In this document: positions 1-7,714 of the stretch, in pieces
Layout of the letters: the number at the start of each line of letters is the position of its first letter
How positions within the stretch are numbered: position 1 is the stretch's first letter
Source: Oscillospiraceae bacterium
Lineage (GTDB): Bacteria > Bacillota > Clostridia > Oscillospirales > Ruminococcaceae
NCBI GenBank assembly: GCA_030539275.1
Contig: JAUNSK010000017.1
Location: forward strand, 30,189 to 94,188
Length of the DNA stretch: 64,000 bases
Reading direction: 5' to 3'
Translations under genes and position numbers: made by a program
Notes under the pieces: model-generated
Database searches by the model: none
What the model was told of the DNA's origin: nothing
The model's input: only the letters and a program-made list of their open reading frames with translations

Positions 1-263
1 TGTCCCTTGCAAAGAGCATATTCCTGCATCTGTGAAAGAACATCAGAGTAATCACCGCTGCCTGCCGGAAACGTGAAAACCAAACCGTGTTTCTCTGATA
101 CAGTAATTACAAAATCCTTGTACCTGCAGATCTTCGAATCTGAATATCTGCTCCATGCCATCATATTTGCAAAACAATATTCACTGCCCATAAAATCAGA
201 TTGTTTTAATAATTTGTCGACCCACTCCTTGTCATCCAAAGTTATTTTTTTAAAATCAAGCAT
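1..263 (-). CDS. DUF2156 family protein, N-terminal part (cut by window edge)
   Basis: The first 87 residues are visible, starting MLDFKKITLDDKEWVDKLL and including a YCFANMMAWSRY stretch. Both resemble the N-terminus of DUF2156 proteins, which carry a GNAT-like fold related to the C-terminal domain of phosphatidylglycerol lysyltransferases. The substrate of the stand-alone clostridial members is not established, so no reaction is assigned. The ATG overlaps the last 8 bases of thyX (ATGCTTGA), so the gene is probably translationally coupled to it. The C-terminus lies outside the window. Family assignment rests on sequence memory only. Confidence 0.7.
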   Translation of the reverse strand, partial: MLDFKKITLDDKEWVDKLLKQSDFMGSEYCFANMMAWSRYSDSKICRYKDFVITVSEKHGLVFTFPAGSGDYSDVLSQMQEYALCKG

Positions 264-1038
264 TTGCAATATTCCTCTTTACCTCTGCATAATGTGCAGT
301 GATCTCAGCTGCTTTTCCGCATGTCATTTTTCCTTCGGTACACCTGCCGCTCATAACGCATGACGGTCCGGCTTTTTTAAATAATGAAGGTGCTACAGCA
401 ACACACAGCTTCAGCATATCATCAGCAGCTGCCTTGATCTCCCACTGTGCTCTGAGGCAACATCTCATTCTGAAAAAATTAAGCAGACTTCGGGCATTCA
501 TTGTAACAACCATTTTGGTTTCACATGCGTTCGGAAGAACAAAGCGGGCATCCTCAATTGCTTTTTTCTCAGCTCGTGAGCGTGCAGTTTTTTCGTCAAT
601 GCCGGATGAAATAAATTCATCATAGTGCTTTTGTTCAAGAAGATCTGCCAGTTTATTATATGCATCAAGTGACGATTTCATAGAATCATTAAATAATTTT
701 TTGCATTCTTCATTGTTTTCGATTTCCGGAGGAGTTATAAAAACAAAATTGTCCTGTTTGACATATCTCTGACTCTGCACCGAATATGATGCCAGTCTGT
801 GTCTTGTGATCTGTGCAAGAAAAGTTCTTGATACACCCTCTATGCCAAATGTAAATGTCACATGCTCTATAGGGCTTTCATGTCCGAGTGATGACAGCAT
901 CTCTACAAATTTCTGACTTTTTTCATCGTCAAGTCCGTCCATCAGCTGAGCTGCCGAGCTGTCGGAATAGCATATTTTTGCCGCTGCAGCAACAATTTTC
1001 TCAGGCTGTGGTGTATGTGATATCAACGTTACTTTCAA
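256..1038 (-). CDS. thyX: FAD-dependent thymidylate synthase ThyX
   Basis: This 260-residue protein makes dTMP from dUMP using methylenetetrahydrofolate as carbon donor, with FAD/NADPH as reductant. The ThyX signature RHR-x7-S is intact (R79-H80-R81 to S89, followed by QRY), and the upstream HESPIEHVTFTF segment is typical of the family. The start is TTG, chosen because AAAGGATGG lies 7 bases upstream and the protein then begins MKVTLISHT. It is the promoter-proximal gene of a pair with the DUF2156 gene, which it overlaps by 8 bases. No ThyA-type gene is in the window, so this may be the cell's route to thymidylate. Confidence 0.96.
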   Translation of the reverse strand: MKVTLISHTPQPEKIVAAAAKICYSDSSAAQLMDGLDDEKSQKFVEMLSSLGHESPIEHVTFTFGIEGVSRTFLAQITRHRLASYSVQSQRYVKQDNFVFITPPEIENNEECKKLFNDSMKSSLDAYNKLADLLEQKHYDEFISSGIDEKTARSRAEKKAIEDARFVLPNACETKMVVTMNARSLLNFFRMRCCLRAQWEIKAAADDMLKLCVAVAPSLFKKAGPSCVMSGRCTEGKMTCGKAAEITAHYAEVKRNIANA

Positions 1039-1206
1039 ACTTTTTCCATCCTTTATTGTACCTGATACTTATAAAGCATATTATATATACCAGATTTTAT
1101 TATATATTTAAACGCATTACAAATATTAAAAATACAATGCATTTATTATTTTAACATTTTTGACGCTAAAAATCAATAATAAAAAAATAGTGCTGTTATT
1201 AAAATT

Positions 1207-1246
1207 GCGGCATGTACAGTATATATCTGCACATGCCGCCGTTTTT
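1207..1246 (-). terminator. Hairpin after the dGTPase-like gene
   Basis: GCGGCATGT...ACATGCCGC arms begin a few bases past the stop codon of the minus-strand HD gene. On the minus strand the hairpin is followed only by AATTTTAAT, a modest U-tract. On the plus strand it is followed by GTTTTTT, but no plus-strand gene runs into it. Confidence 0.6.
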
Positions 1247-2646
1247 TATATTATTCCATTAAGTGTCTTATAAAGGTTCTTGGCTTCATTATCTGTCATT
1301 TCACAGATAAAATCAGTCACCATCATAAAACGCAGATACAGCTTTTGGGCATCATCTTCATCCTTAGCATATCTGTGATATATATTTTTAAATCTGTCAG
1401 GAATTATTGAAAGATATTTTTCGTACATGTCATCCTGTTTATTATCAGTGTCATAGTTTACAGCTGCATTGATAAAACAGTTGAGAAGAAAACCGAATAT
1501 TGTTTTGGCACTGATCTCAATGTTCAGAATGCACGGAGCAAAAAATGCAAATCTCTTTTCAACATCATTAAAAGCCCTCAGGATAATCCTGCACCAGGAA
1601 TCACTTACAATATCGCCTGTATATGTACCCTTCATTATCTTGTCATAGTTGTCTGCAAAGCATACTGCAGCAAATTCGGCAAGCTGATTCTGAAGTGATG
1701 ATATCCACATCCTTATAGCACGTACCTCAGCATCCTGATAGCTGTCCTTTCTTGCATTTTCGTAACAGATCCCAAGATTCTTGACTATATATGCAAACCT
1801 TTTGTATTCCTCAGGAGTTACTGCATCACCAAGATATTCTTCTTTTCTCAGTTCACTCAGAAGATCAAGACATGTTATTCTTCCTTTTTTGACTGAGTCC
1901 TCCATTACTGCTGTCATTGAGGCAATCCTTTCAGCCGCATCAAGGACATATGTAAGCGGATGGCGGCAGTTTGCTGTTCCTGCTGCTTCCTGGATCTTTG
2001 CAACCTGTGAACGTTCAGAATAAAAGTAACCCGTCTTTTTTATTCCGTTTTCAGCTCTTATCTGTGTTGATGAAGCAGCATATCTTATCAGAACGCTCAG
2101 AACCGATGAACTCAATGAAAAATGGTCATTATCAAGCTTGATCACACAGCGCAGAGACTGAGCCAGTGATGAAAAATTGTACAGATCGCCCGTCATTTCC
2201 TTGCTCAGTACTTCCGTTACAGGCGTTCCCCTGTACATTACCTTGTCAAGATTTGTACGGTACCACATTTTTATTGCTTCTTCTCCGAAATGTCCGAATG
2301 CAGGCTGACCTATATCATGCAGCATTGCAGCACACATCAGAAGCTCACTTATCTGGTACATAATTATCTCATTAAATGCTGTATTTTTTCTGGACTTTAT
2401 TACTTGTACGACCATTCTCTGAGCAATAAGCTTTGAAATCGCGCTTACCTCCGCTGAATGTGTGTATCTTGTTCGGATAAGATCATTGCATCCCAGAGGA
2501 AATATCTGCGTCTTCTCGTGCATACTTCTTAGCTGCTGTGACATAATTATCTGTTTATAATCATTTGCAAAGCCAGAAGTAATCTCTGAATCATCACTAT
2601 TGCTGTCTGAAATCTTCTGTTCTGATAATAAATTAGCCCATCTCAA
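1246..2646 (-). CDS. HD-domain deoxynucleoside triphosphate triphosphohydrolase (dGTPase-like)
   Basis: The 466-residue protein resembles dGTPases, which split dGTP to deoxyguanosine and tripolyphosphate and help control dNTP pools. Near the N-terminus it has the family pattern R...KTQIFPL followed by RTRYTHSAEVS. Further on is the metal-binding HD motif in AAMLHDIGQPAFGHFGEEAI. Substrate preference cannot be read from sequence; many family members act on several dNTPs. The start used is a TTG giving MRWANLLSEQ, because GAGGGGG sits about 9 bases upstream. An earlier in-frame TTG would overlap that ribosome binding site. It lies 35 bases downstream of an XRE regulator and is probably co-transcribed with it. 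Confidence 0.82.
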   Translation of the reverse strand: MRWANLLSEQKISDSNSDDSEITSGFANDYKQIIMSQQLRSMHEKTQIFPLGCNDLIRTRYTHSAEVSAISKLIAQRMVVQVIKSRKNTAFNEIIMYQISELLMCAAMLHDIGQPAFGHFGEEAIKMWYRTNLDKVMYRGTPVTEVLSKEMTGDLYNFSSLAQSLRCVIKLDNDHFSLSSSVLSVLIRYAASSTQIRAENGIKKTGYFYSERSQVAKIQEAAGTANCRHPLTYVLDAAERIASMTAVMEDSVKKGRITCLDLLSELRKEEYLGDAVTPEEYKRFAYIVKNLGICYENARKDSYQDAEVRAIRMWISSLQNQLAEFAAVCFADNYDKIMKGTYTGDIVSDSWCRIILRAFNDVEKRFAFFAPCILNIEISAKTIFGFLLNCFINAAVNYDTDNKQDDMYEKYLSIIPDRFKNIYHRYAKDEDDAQKLYLRFMMVTDFICEMTDNEAKNLYKTLNGII

Positions 2647-2681
2647 AAATATTTTCCCCCTCAAATACAGACTGATTGAGT

Positions 2682-2990
2682 TTATTTTTTATTTCTGTTT
2701 CTTAAAAATTCTGCAAATTCTTTCAGAAGCTTTATGTCATCATCACTTAGTGATGAAGGCAGTTCAAATCCTTTGTGCCTGTACGAAATCTTTTTATCTG
2801 TCAGTCCCAGCAGAAAATCAAGTGAAACATCAAACAGCTGCGCTATTCTGATTTTCATTTCATCATCCGGAACACTAATGTCACGCTCATAAGATGAAAT
2901 AGTATGATGAGAAATCGAAAGCTTCGCAGCAAGATCTTTCTGCGTCATTCCGGCATCTTTTCTCAGCTCCTGTAGACGTTCCCCAACCAT
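2682..2990 (-). CDS. XRE-family helix-turn-helix transcriptional regulator
   Basis: The 102-residue protein starts with a complete Cro/C1-type HTH: GERLQELRKDAGMTQKDLA, then SISHHTISSYERD, then SVPDDEMKIRIAQLFDVSLDFLLG. A short charged helical tail follows and may mediate dimerisation. The ATG used has AAAGGAG 8 bases upstream; the upstream in-frame extension is AT-rich promoter sequence. It precedes the dGTPase-like gene and probably controls this two-gene unit. An inverted repeat just downstream of a candidate -10 box upstream of the gene is a plausible autoregulatory operator. The effector is unknown. Confidence 0.88.
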   Translation of the reverse strand: MVGERLQELRKDAGMTQKDLAAKLSISHHTISSYERDISVPDDEMKIRIAQLFDVSLDFLLGLTDKKISYRHKGFELPSSLSDDDIKLLKEFAEFLRNRNKK

Positions 2991-3031
2991 CGTAATTCTC
3001 CTTTTAGCAATAAAATTACAGTATATAGAAA

Positions 3032-3053
3032 AATTTCTTTTTAAGAAATTATA
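3032..3053 (-). promoter_or_regulatory. Candidate operator at the XRE gene promoter
   Basis: AATTTCTT and AAGAAATT form a perfect inverted repeat around TTT. It abuts a TATAAT read on the minus strand at the upstream end. A good -35 at standard spacing was not found, so the promoter itself is uncertain. The placement fits XRE autorepression, which is inference. Confidence 0.35.
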
Positions 3054-3140
3054 CAACAGATAAAAAAATTTTTTACAAAAAGCACATAAAAATTCTATTT
3101 TTATTTATTTTTTCATAAGTTTCTACACACTTTTACTCAC

Positions 3141-3172
3141 AAAAAAAGCAGACGTTGTCTGCCTTTTTTGTG
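3141..3172 (-). terminator. Rho-independent terminator after flgM
   Basis: GCAGAC-GTT-GTCTGC forms a 6-bp stem flanked by A7 on one side and CTTTTTT on the other, so it could work in either direction. It lies about 30 bases past the flgM stop codon on the minus strand. Confidence 0.75.
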
Positions 3173-3198
3173 TAAATTCTTAGCTTAAGGCTGGTATA

Positions 3199-3501
3199 CT
3201 ACAGGCCTATATGCTGTAATATTGCATCTGCCACATCACGGGCAGAAACATTATATGTTCCGCTGCGTATCTGGGCCTTGAGAGCATCGATTCTCTCCTG
3301 TGATGCACCTGTGTTTATCTGTGAAGCAATCTCTTTTACACCGCAGTCAAGCTTATTGAATGCAGCTGCTTCAGGGCTGATTGATACAGAATCATTTTTT
3401 CCGCCGTTTAACGGTGATTTTACTGAACCCGGCTTTGCATTTTTATTATTTATCGCCTGTGTTCTCATATATCCGCTGCACGGATTAAAATCAATATTCA
3501 T
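3199..3501 (-). CDS. flgM: Anti-sigma-28 factor FlgM
   Basis: The 100-residue protein matches the FlgM layout: a flexible Ser/Asn-rich N-terminal half, a KNDSVSISPEAAAF segment, then C-terminal helices ending in the family-like RIDALKAQIRSGTYNVSARDVADAIL. In flagellated bacteria FlgM binds sigma-28 (FliA) and is released by export through the basal body. The ATG is chosen because AAAGGAG lies 9 bases upstream; a TTG three codons earlier is too close to it. It is monocistronic and transcribed away from parA. The TAAAGTTT upstream resembles a sigma-28 -35 box, but no matching -10 follows. Its presence implies that coupling between secretion and sigma-factor release was once, or still is, used here. 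Confidence 0.87.
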   Translation of the reverse strand: MNIDFNPCSGYMRTQAINNKNAKPGSVKSPLNGGKNDSVSISPEAAAFNKLDCGVKEIASQINTGASQERIDALKAQIRSGTYNVSARDVADAILQHIGL

Positions 3502-3696
3502 AGAAAACAACTCCTTTCAGTTGCCTAAAATATAAACCTCCGAAAAACCATCCCATCACCATATTATATATCGAAACTTTATGATATTTTTCTATACTAT
3601 AATAACGATTATTTTTGTTAAATGTCCGGTACCATTGAAAAGGAGGGAGAATTTTGCTATAATTTATATATTATTAATGATTTGCGAGGTTTTATC

Positions 3697-4461
3697 ATGG
3701 CTTTAGTCATCTCTGTTGTTACACAAAAGGGCGGCGTCGGCAAAACAACAGCCGCCAATGCACTTTCATCAGTTATCAGAGCTTCAGGAAAAAAAATTCT
3801 TGCAGTTGATTTTGACCCTCAGGCCAATCTGTCTTATAGCTTCGGGGCAGATACAACTGATTCCCTCACAATATATAATGTACTCAGAGGGGACGCACCG
3901 GCAGGCGAATGTATAATTTCAACAGCAGTCGGAGATATAATTGCTTGTGACATTCTGCTTAACTCTGCTGAACTTGAATTTGTCAGTGACAGCAGAGAAT
4001 ATCTTCTCAAGAATGCTCTGAAGAGCATTATGAAAAATTATGATTACATAATAATCGACTGTCCTCCGGGACTTGGAATACTTACAGCATGTGCACTGTG
4101 CACATCTGATTATGTTATTGTTCCGATGCTTCCTGATTCCTTCAGTCTGCAGGGTATCGTTCTTATCAACGATACTATAAACAGAGTCAGAAAGTCATGC
4201 AACCCTAACGTCCAGATTGCAGGAGTACTTATCAACCGCTTCAGTCCGTTTAGCCGTCATCACCGGGAAGCCAGAAAAACAGCCGATATGATCGCCGGGA
4301 AATGCGGCATAAGAGTATTTGATACCATTATCCGTTCATGTCCTGCACTGTCAGAAGCACATACACTTCAGACTGATATCACTGAGTACAGACGCTGCAG
4401 ACGCGCAATGAACGACTATATGCGGCTTTTTCATGAAATGCAGCAAAAACAAATTATATAA
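3697..4461 (+). CDS. ParA/Soj-type ATPase next to the export locus
   Basis: The 254-residue P-loop ATPase has the deviant Walker A KGGVGKTT near its N-terminus, a VDFDPQANLS switch I region, and IIDCPPGLG as Walker B. These define ParA/Soj/MinD family members that position DNA or cell-surface machines. Soj-like proteins normally pair with ParB; none is present here. The downstream partner is a ComFB-like protein 14 bases away. The start ALVISVVTQ is preferred over one 25 codons earlier because the upstream part has no similarity to the family and GAGG precedes the chosen ATG. Location between flgM and fliA suggests a role in placing or counting the export machine, by analogy with FlhG, but it lacks FlhG context (no FlhF). 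Confidence 0.85.
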   Translation: MALVISVVTQKGGVGKTTAANALSSVIRASGKKILAVDFDPQANLSYSFGADTTDSLTIYNVLRGDAPAGECIISTAVGDIIACDILLNSAELEFVSDSREYLLKNALKSIMKNYDYIIIDCPPGLGILTACALCTSDYVIVPMLPDSFSLQGIVLINDTINRVRKSCNPNVQIAGVLINRFSPFSRHHREARKTADMIAGKCGIRVFDTIIRSCPALSEAHTLQTDITEYRRCRRAMNDYMRLFHEMQQKQII

Positions 4462-4475
4462 CAGGAGGCACAAAA

Positions 4476-4859
4476 ATGTCAGAAAAAAAGAAACTGTCCG
4501 ATATAAACAAAAATCTTATGTTCAGCAAGATCATGCCGTCTTATAAAGCGTCAGCTGAAGGCTCCTGCACCCAGGGGTCTGCAAATCCTGAATCTGAAAA
4601 TCTCCAGTATATAAATATAAATGAACTGATAATCATCTCTTCAGCTGAGCGTATCATGACTGCACTCAGATGTTGCCGGTGCAGCAGATGTATGCGTACT
4701 GTCATTCTTGATGCACTCAACCGTATACCTGCAGATTACATATACACAACTCACACTGATGCACTCAGGGCAGCAGGGCAGCAGCCGACAAGCCTTATAA
4801 CTGATACCATTGTCAACTGCGCCTTGTCACTCAAGTCAAAAGGAGTTCACGCAAATTAA
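4476..4859 (+). CDS. ComFB-like small protein with CxxC motif
   Basis: The 127-residue protein carries CCRCSRC followed by MRTVILDALNRIPADYI. This is the hallmark of the ComFB family (a cysteine cluster, then ALNxLPPxY). Upstream is a MTALRCC helix, and the N-terminal 45 residues are low complexity. ComFB proteins were named from the Bacillus comF operon; recent work on cyanobacterial and other members describes them as cyclic dinucleotide receptors. AGGAGG precedes the ATG. It follows parA closely and its stop lies 11 bases from the convergent fliA stop. A role linking c-di-nucleotide level to the export locus is inference. Confidence 0.72.
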   Translation: MSEKKKLSDINKNLMFSKIMPSYKASAEGSCTQGSANPESENLQYININELIIISSAERIMTALRCCRCSRCMRTVILDALNRIPADYIYTTHTDALRAAGQQPTSLITDTIVNCALSLKSKGVHAN

Positions 4860-4870
4860 TTATAAATGTC

Positions 4871-5647
4871 TTATACGTCAATATAGTCAACAAGACATTT
4901 TCTAAGCTTTGATACAGCTCTGGCATTAATCTGTGAAACTCTCTGAATACTTACTTCTATAACCTTTGAAATATCACTGAGAGTAAGGTTTTCAAAGTAA
5001 TACAGGGTAAGTACAAGTCTTTCTCTTTCTTCAAGATTTTCTATGGCTGTCTTGAGCATCCTGCGCAGTTCATTTTTCATCAGCATGTTTTCAGGCATAG
5101 CACTGTCATTTGATGACATCACCATAAGCTCTCCTGCATTTGATACATTCTGCAGCAGCTCCTCAAAGGAAAATGTCACAGCACTTGCTGATTCATAGCT
5201 GTACTGTCTGAGTTTTTCAACAGGAATCTCCATCTTTGCGGCAAGTTCTGCCTCTGTAGGCTCTCTTTTAAGTCTTGAACACAGCTCCGCTCTTGAATCT
5301 GATATTTCCTTTGCCATTGCACGGACTCTTCTTGGGATCCAGTCCTGCTTGCGGACAAAGTCAATAACACCACCCCTTATACGCATAAACGCATAAGACT
5401 CAAATTTTATATTTCTCTCAGGGTCAAATTTTTCTATACAGTCAATAAGCACCAGTATCCCCTGGTTTACCATATCCTCAAGCTGAGCATACCCAGCAGT
5501 AACACCCCTCAGCTGAAATGCCACAGTTTTTGGTATATAACTGTACAGCATTATCAGTTTGTTTCTTATCCCCATGTCTTTTGTCGCCATATACTTCGAA
5601 TGAAGATCATTGAACTCTTCTTCAGACAACGGTGTTTTGTCAGTCAT
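4871..5647 (-). CDS. fliA: RNA polymerase sigma-28 factor (FliA/SigD type)
   Basis: The 258-residue sigma factor shows region 2 (LEDMVNQGILVLIDCIEKFD, then FESYAFMRIRGGVIDFVRK) and the DWIPRRVR stretch typical of FliA/WhiG. It also has region 3 (REPTEAELAAKMEI) and region 4 (LEERERLVLTLYYFENLTL, then EVSIQRVSQINARAV). It directs transcription of late flagellar and chemotaxis genes in motile bacteria. The ATG is chosen with AGGTGG 5 bases upstream; an in-frame GTG overlaps that site. It is the last gene of the export operon, 15 bases after flhA. Its antagonist FlgM is encoded 1.4 kb away. No flagellin or other late gene is visible in the window. Confidence 0.95.
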   Translation of the reverse strand: MTDKTPLSEEEFNDLHSKYMATKDMGIRNKLIMLYSYIPKTVAFQLRGVTAGYAQLEDMVNQGILVLIDCIEKFDPERNIKFESYAFMRIRGGVIDFVRKQDWIPRRVRAMAKEISDSRAELCSRLKREPTEAELAAKMEIPVEKLRQYSYESASAVTFSFEELLQNVSNAGELMVMSSNDSAMPENMLMKNELRRMLKTAIENLEERERLVLTLYYFENLTLSDISKVIEVSIQRVSQINARAVSKLRKCLVDYIDV

Positions 5648-5662
5648 CTCAACCACCTCTCA

Positions 5663-7714
5663 CTAACTAATTGTAATATTTCCAAGTGACTTAACATGAA
5701 CCTGAGAATCAATTTCACTTAATGAAAGTACCACTGCATCCGGATAGTATCTTTCCAGAAGGCGTTTAAGCATAAGACGCACCTTCGGAGAAGTCAGAAT
5801 GACTGCACTGCCGGTTTGTTCAGCGGCTTTTTTTATCTCATTTCCAGCAGATAAAATAAGACTGTGCAGATCGCTTCGGCTTAAATCTATGTAGGTACCT
5901 TCATTATTCTTAACAACGCAGCTGAGTATTTTATTTTCAGTGTCAGGATCAAGTCCGATAACATCCATCATATTTCTTTTTGCATACTTGTGTGATATTA
6001 CCCTCTTAAGTGAGGTCCTGACACGCTCTGTCATATCGTCAATATTTTTTGTCTGCTTTGCACAGTCGGAGAGTGTACTCAGTATCGTTTCCAGATCACG
6101 TACAGGAATATTTTCCTTAAGCAGACCGGACAATACCTTGTGAAGGTCGCCCACTGTCACCAGTGACGGTATCACATCATCGACAAGAGCTTCATTATTT
6201 TTTCTCAGGTTGTCGATCATTCTGTACACTTCAGTTCTGGTAAGTATCTCATATGCATGGTTACTGATAACCTCACATAGGTGCGTTATAATAAGAGAGC
6301 ATGGGTCTACAACAGTATAACCCTTCAGCTCAGCCTCACAACGTTTTTCTTCATCGATCCATTTTGCATCTGCACCAAAAACAGGATCCTTTACATAAGT
6401 ACCCTGGATATTAATATCAGATAAATTATCAGAAAGAACGAGCAGTCGTCCGTCCGAAATTTCACCGCTCACGATCTCTTCGCCTTTTATACAGATACGG
6501 TACTGGTCAAATCCTATCTCTTTTGAATCATTAAGCTTTACAGCTGGAATTATTATACCGAGTTCATGTGCATACTGCTTTCTGACTGCTGCTATCTGTT
6601 CAAGCATTTTCTGCGCATTCTCATCTTCAATCATTGAAATAAGGCCATAACCGAAATCTATATTCATATGTTCTATATCAAGAAGCCTGTAAAGATCAGC
6701 TGCGCTGTCGTCCGTATTCTGAACAGATGGCCGGGTTTCCTGAGTTTCGTCTGTATCATCAGCATTTTTTTTGTGCACAGATAATTTATAAATTCCTGCT
6801 GCTATCAGCAGTGACGACACGATAAGTATCTGTACCGGCGGAAATCCTGCAAAAAGAAGGATGAGCAATACTGAACCGGCTATAATAAATGAGATCGGCT
6901 GAGATGAAAACTGTACTGCAAGATCTGTTCCCAGATCCTCCTTTGCAGTTTTGCGTGTTATGATTATTCCGGCAGAAACACTTGTAAGAAGAGCCGGTAT
7001 CTGTGAAACAAGACCATCGCCAACAGTCGCTGTGCTGTATGTGCTTATTATCTGTGAAAAACTGCCGCTTCCTGATAATTTTCCGATGCATATTCCTCCT
7101 ATAAGGTTTACAAAGGTAACTATCAGAGATATGACTGCATCACCCTTGACGAACTTGGAGGCACCGTCCATGGCCCCGAAGAATGCCGACTCACGCTGGA
7201 TCTTTAAGCGCAGTGCCGCAGCTTCCTGTTCATCAATAGCCCCGTTGTTGAGATCTGAGTCAATGGCCATCTGTTTTCCTGGCAGCGCATCAAGAGTAAA
7301 TCTTGCTGATACTTCTGCAATACGTTCAGCACCTTTGGTGATAACCAGGAACTGAACCAGTACTATTATCAGAAATATTACAAGTCCGACTATAACATTG
7401 TCCTTTATAACAAGGCTTCCGAAAACCTTTATGACCTGTCCGGCATTGCCCTTATTCATAAGTATACTGCGCGTTGATGAAATATTAAGTCCCAGCCTGA
7501 ATACCGTCATAAGCAGCAGCAGTGCAGGAAAAGCTGAAAACTCCAGCGGCTCCTTTATGTACATAGCCATAAGAAGTATTATCATTGACAGTCCGAGCTG
7601 TACTATAAACAGAAAATCGAGTAACACAGAGGGCACAGATATAATAAACAGCAGTACGATCATCACTACAAAAACAGCTGTACTTTTTCCCAGTATGTTG
7701 GTCAGTCTTTTCAA
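5663..7714 (-). CDS. flhA: Flagellar export gate protein FlhA
   Basis: The 683-residue inner-membrane protein has the FlhA layout: an N-terminal half with about eight membrane helices, then a large cytoplasmic domain. Family blocks are intact, including SAFPALLLLMTVFRLGLN, SSTRSIL, the acidic loop (DSDLNNGAIDEQE, AMDGASKFVKGDA) and the C-terminal GYTVVDPCSLIITHL and VRDLETILSTL. FlhA couples proton motive force to export and docks chaperone-substrate complexes. The retained acidic residues argue for a working proton pathway. The start is TTG overlapping the flhB stop (TTGA). Length is close to the usual 680-700 residues. Confidence 0.96.
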   Translation of the reverse strand: MKRLTNILGKSTAVFVVMIVLLFIISVPSVLLDFLFIVQLGLSMIILLMAMYIKEPLEFSAFPALLLLMTVFRLGLNISSTRSILMNKGNAGQVIKVFGSLVIKDNVIVGLVIFLIIVLVQFLVITKGAERIAEVSARFTLDALPGKQMAIDSDLNNGAIDEQEAAALRLKIQRESAFFGAMDGASKFVKGDAVISLIVTFVNLIGGICIGKLSGSGSFSQIISTYSTATVGDGLVSQIPALLTSVSAGIIITRKTAKEDLGTDLAVQFSSQPISFIIAGSVLLILLFAGFPPVQILIVSSLLIAAGIYKLSVHKKNADDTDETQETRPSVQNTDDSAADLYRLLDIEHMNIDFGYGLISMIEDENAQKMLEQIAAVRKQYAHELGIIIPAVKLNDSKEIGFDQYRICIKGEEIVSGEISDGRLLVLSDNLSDINIQGTYVKDPVFGADAKWIDEEKRCEAELKGYTVVDPCSLIITHLCEVISNHAYEILTRTEVYRMIDNLRKNNEALVDDVIPSLVTVGDLHKVLSGLLKENIPVRDLETILSTLSDCAKQTKNIDDMTERVRTSLKRVISHKYAKRNMMDVIGLDPDTENKILSCVVKNNEGTYIDLSRSDLHSLILSAGNEIKKAAEQTGSAVILTSPKVRLMLKRLLERYYPDAVVLSLSEIDSQVHVKSLGNITIS

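Noticed and set aside
299-625. Plus-strand open frame opposite thyX
   Set aside because: It lies entirely antisense to a clear ThyX and shows no protein family features; the same applies to many other antisense frames across the window.
3502-3600. Sigma-28 promoter for flgM
   Set aside because: TAAAGTTT is present as a -35, but the sequence at the right distance matches GCCGATAA at only two positions, so it is not listed as a feature.
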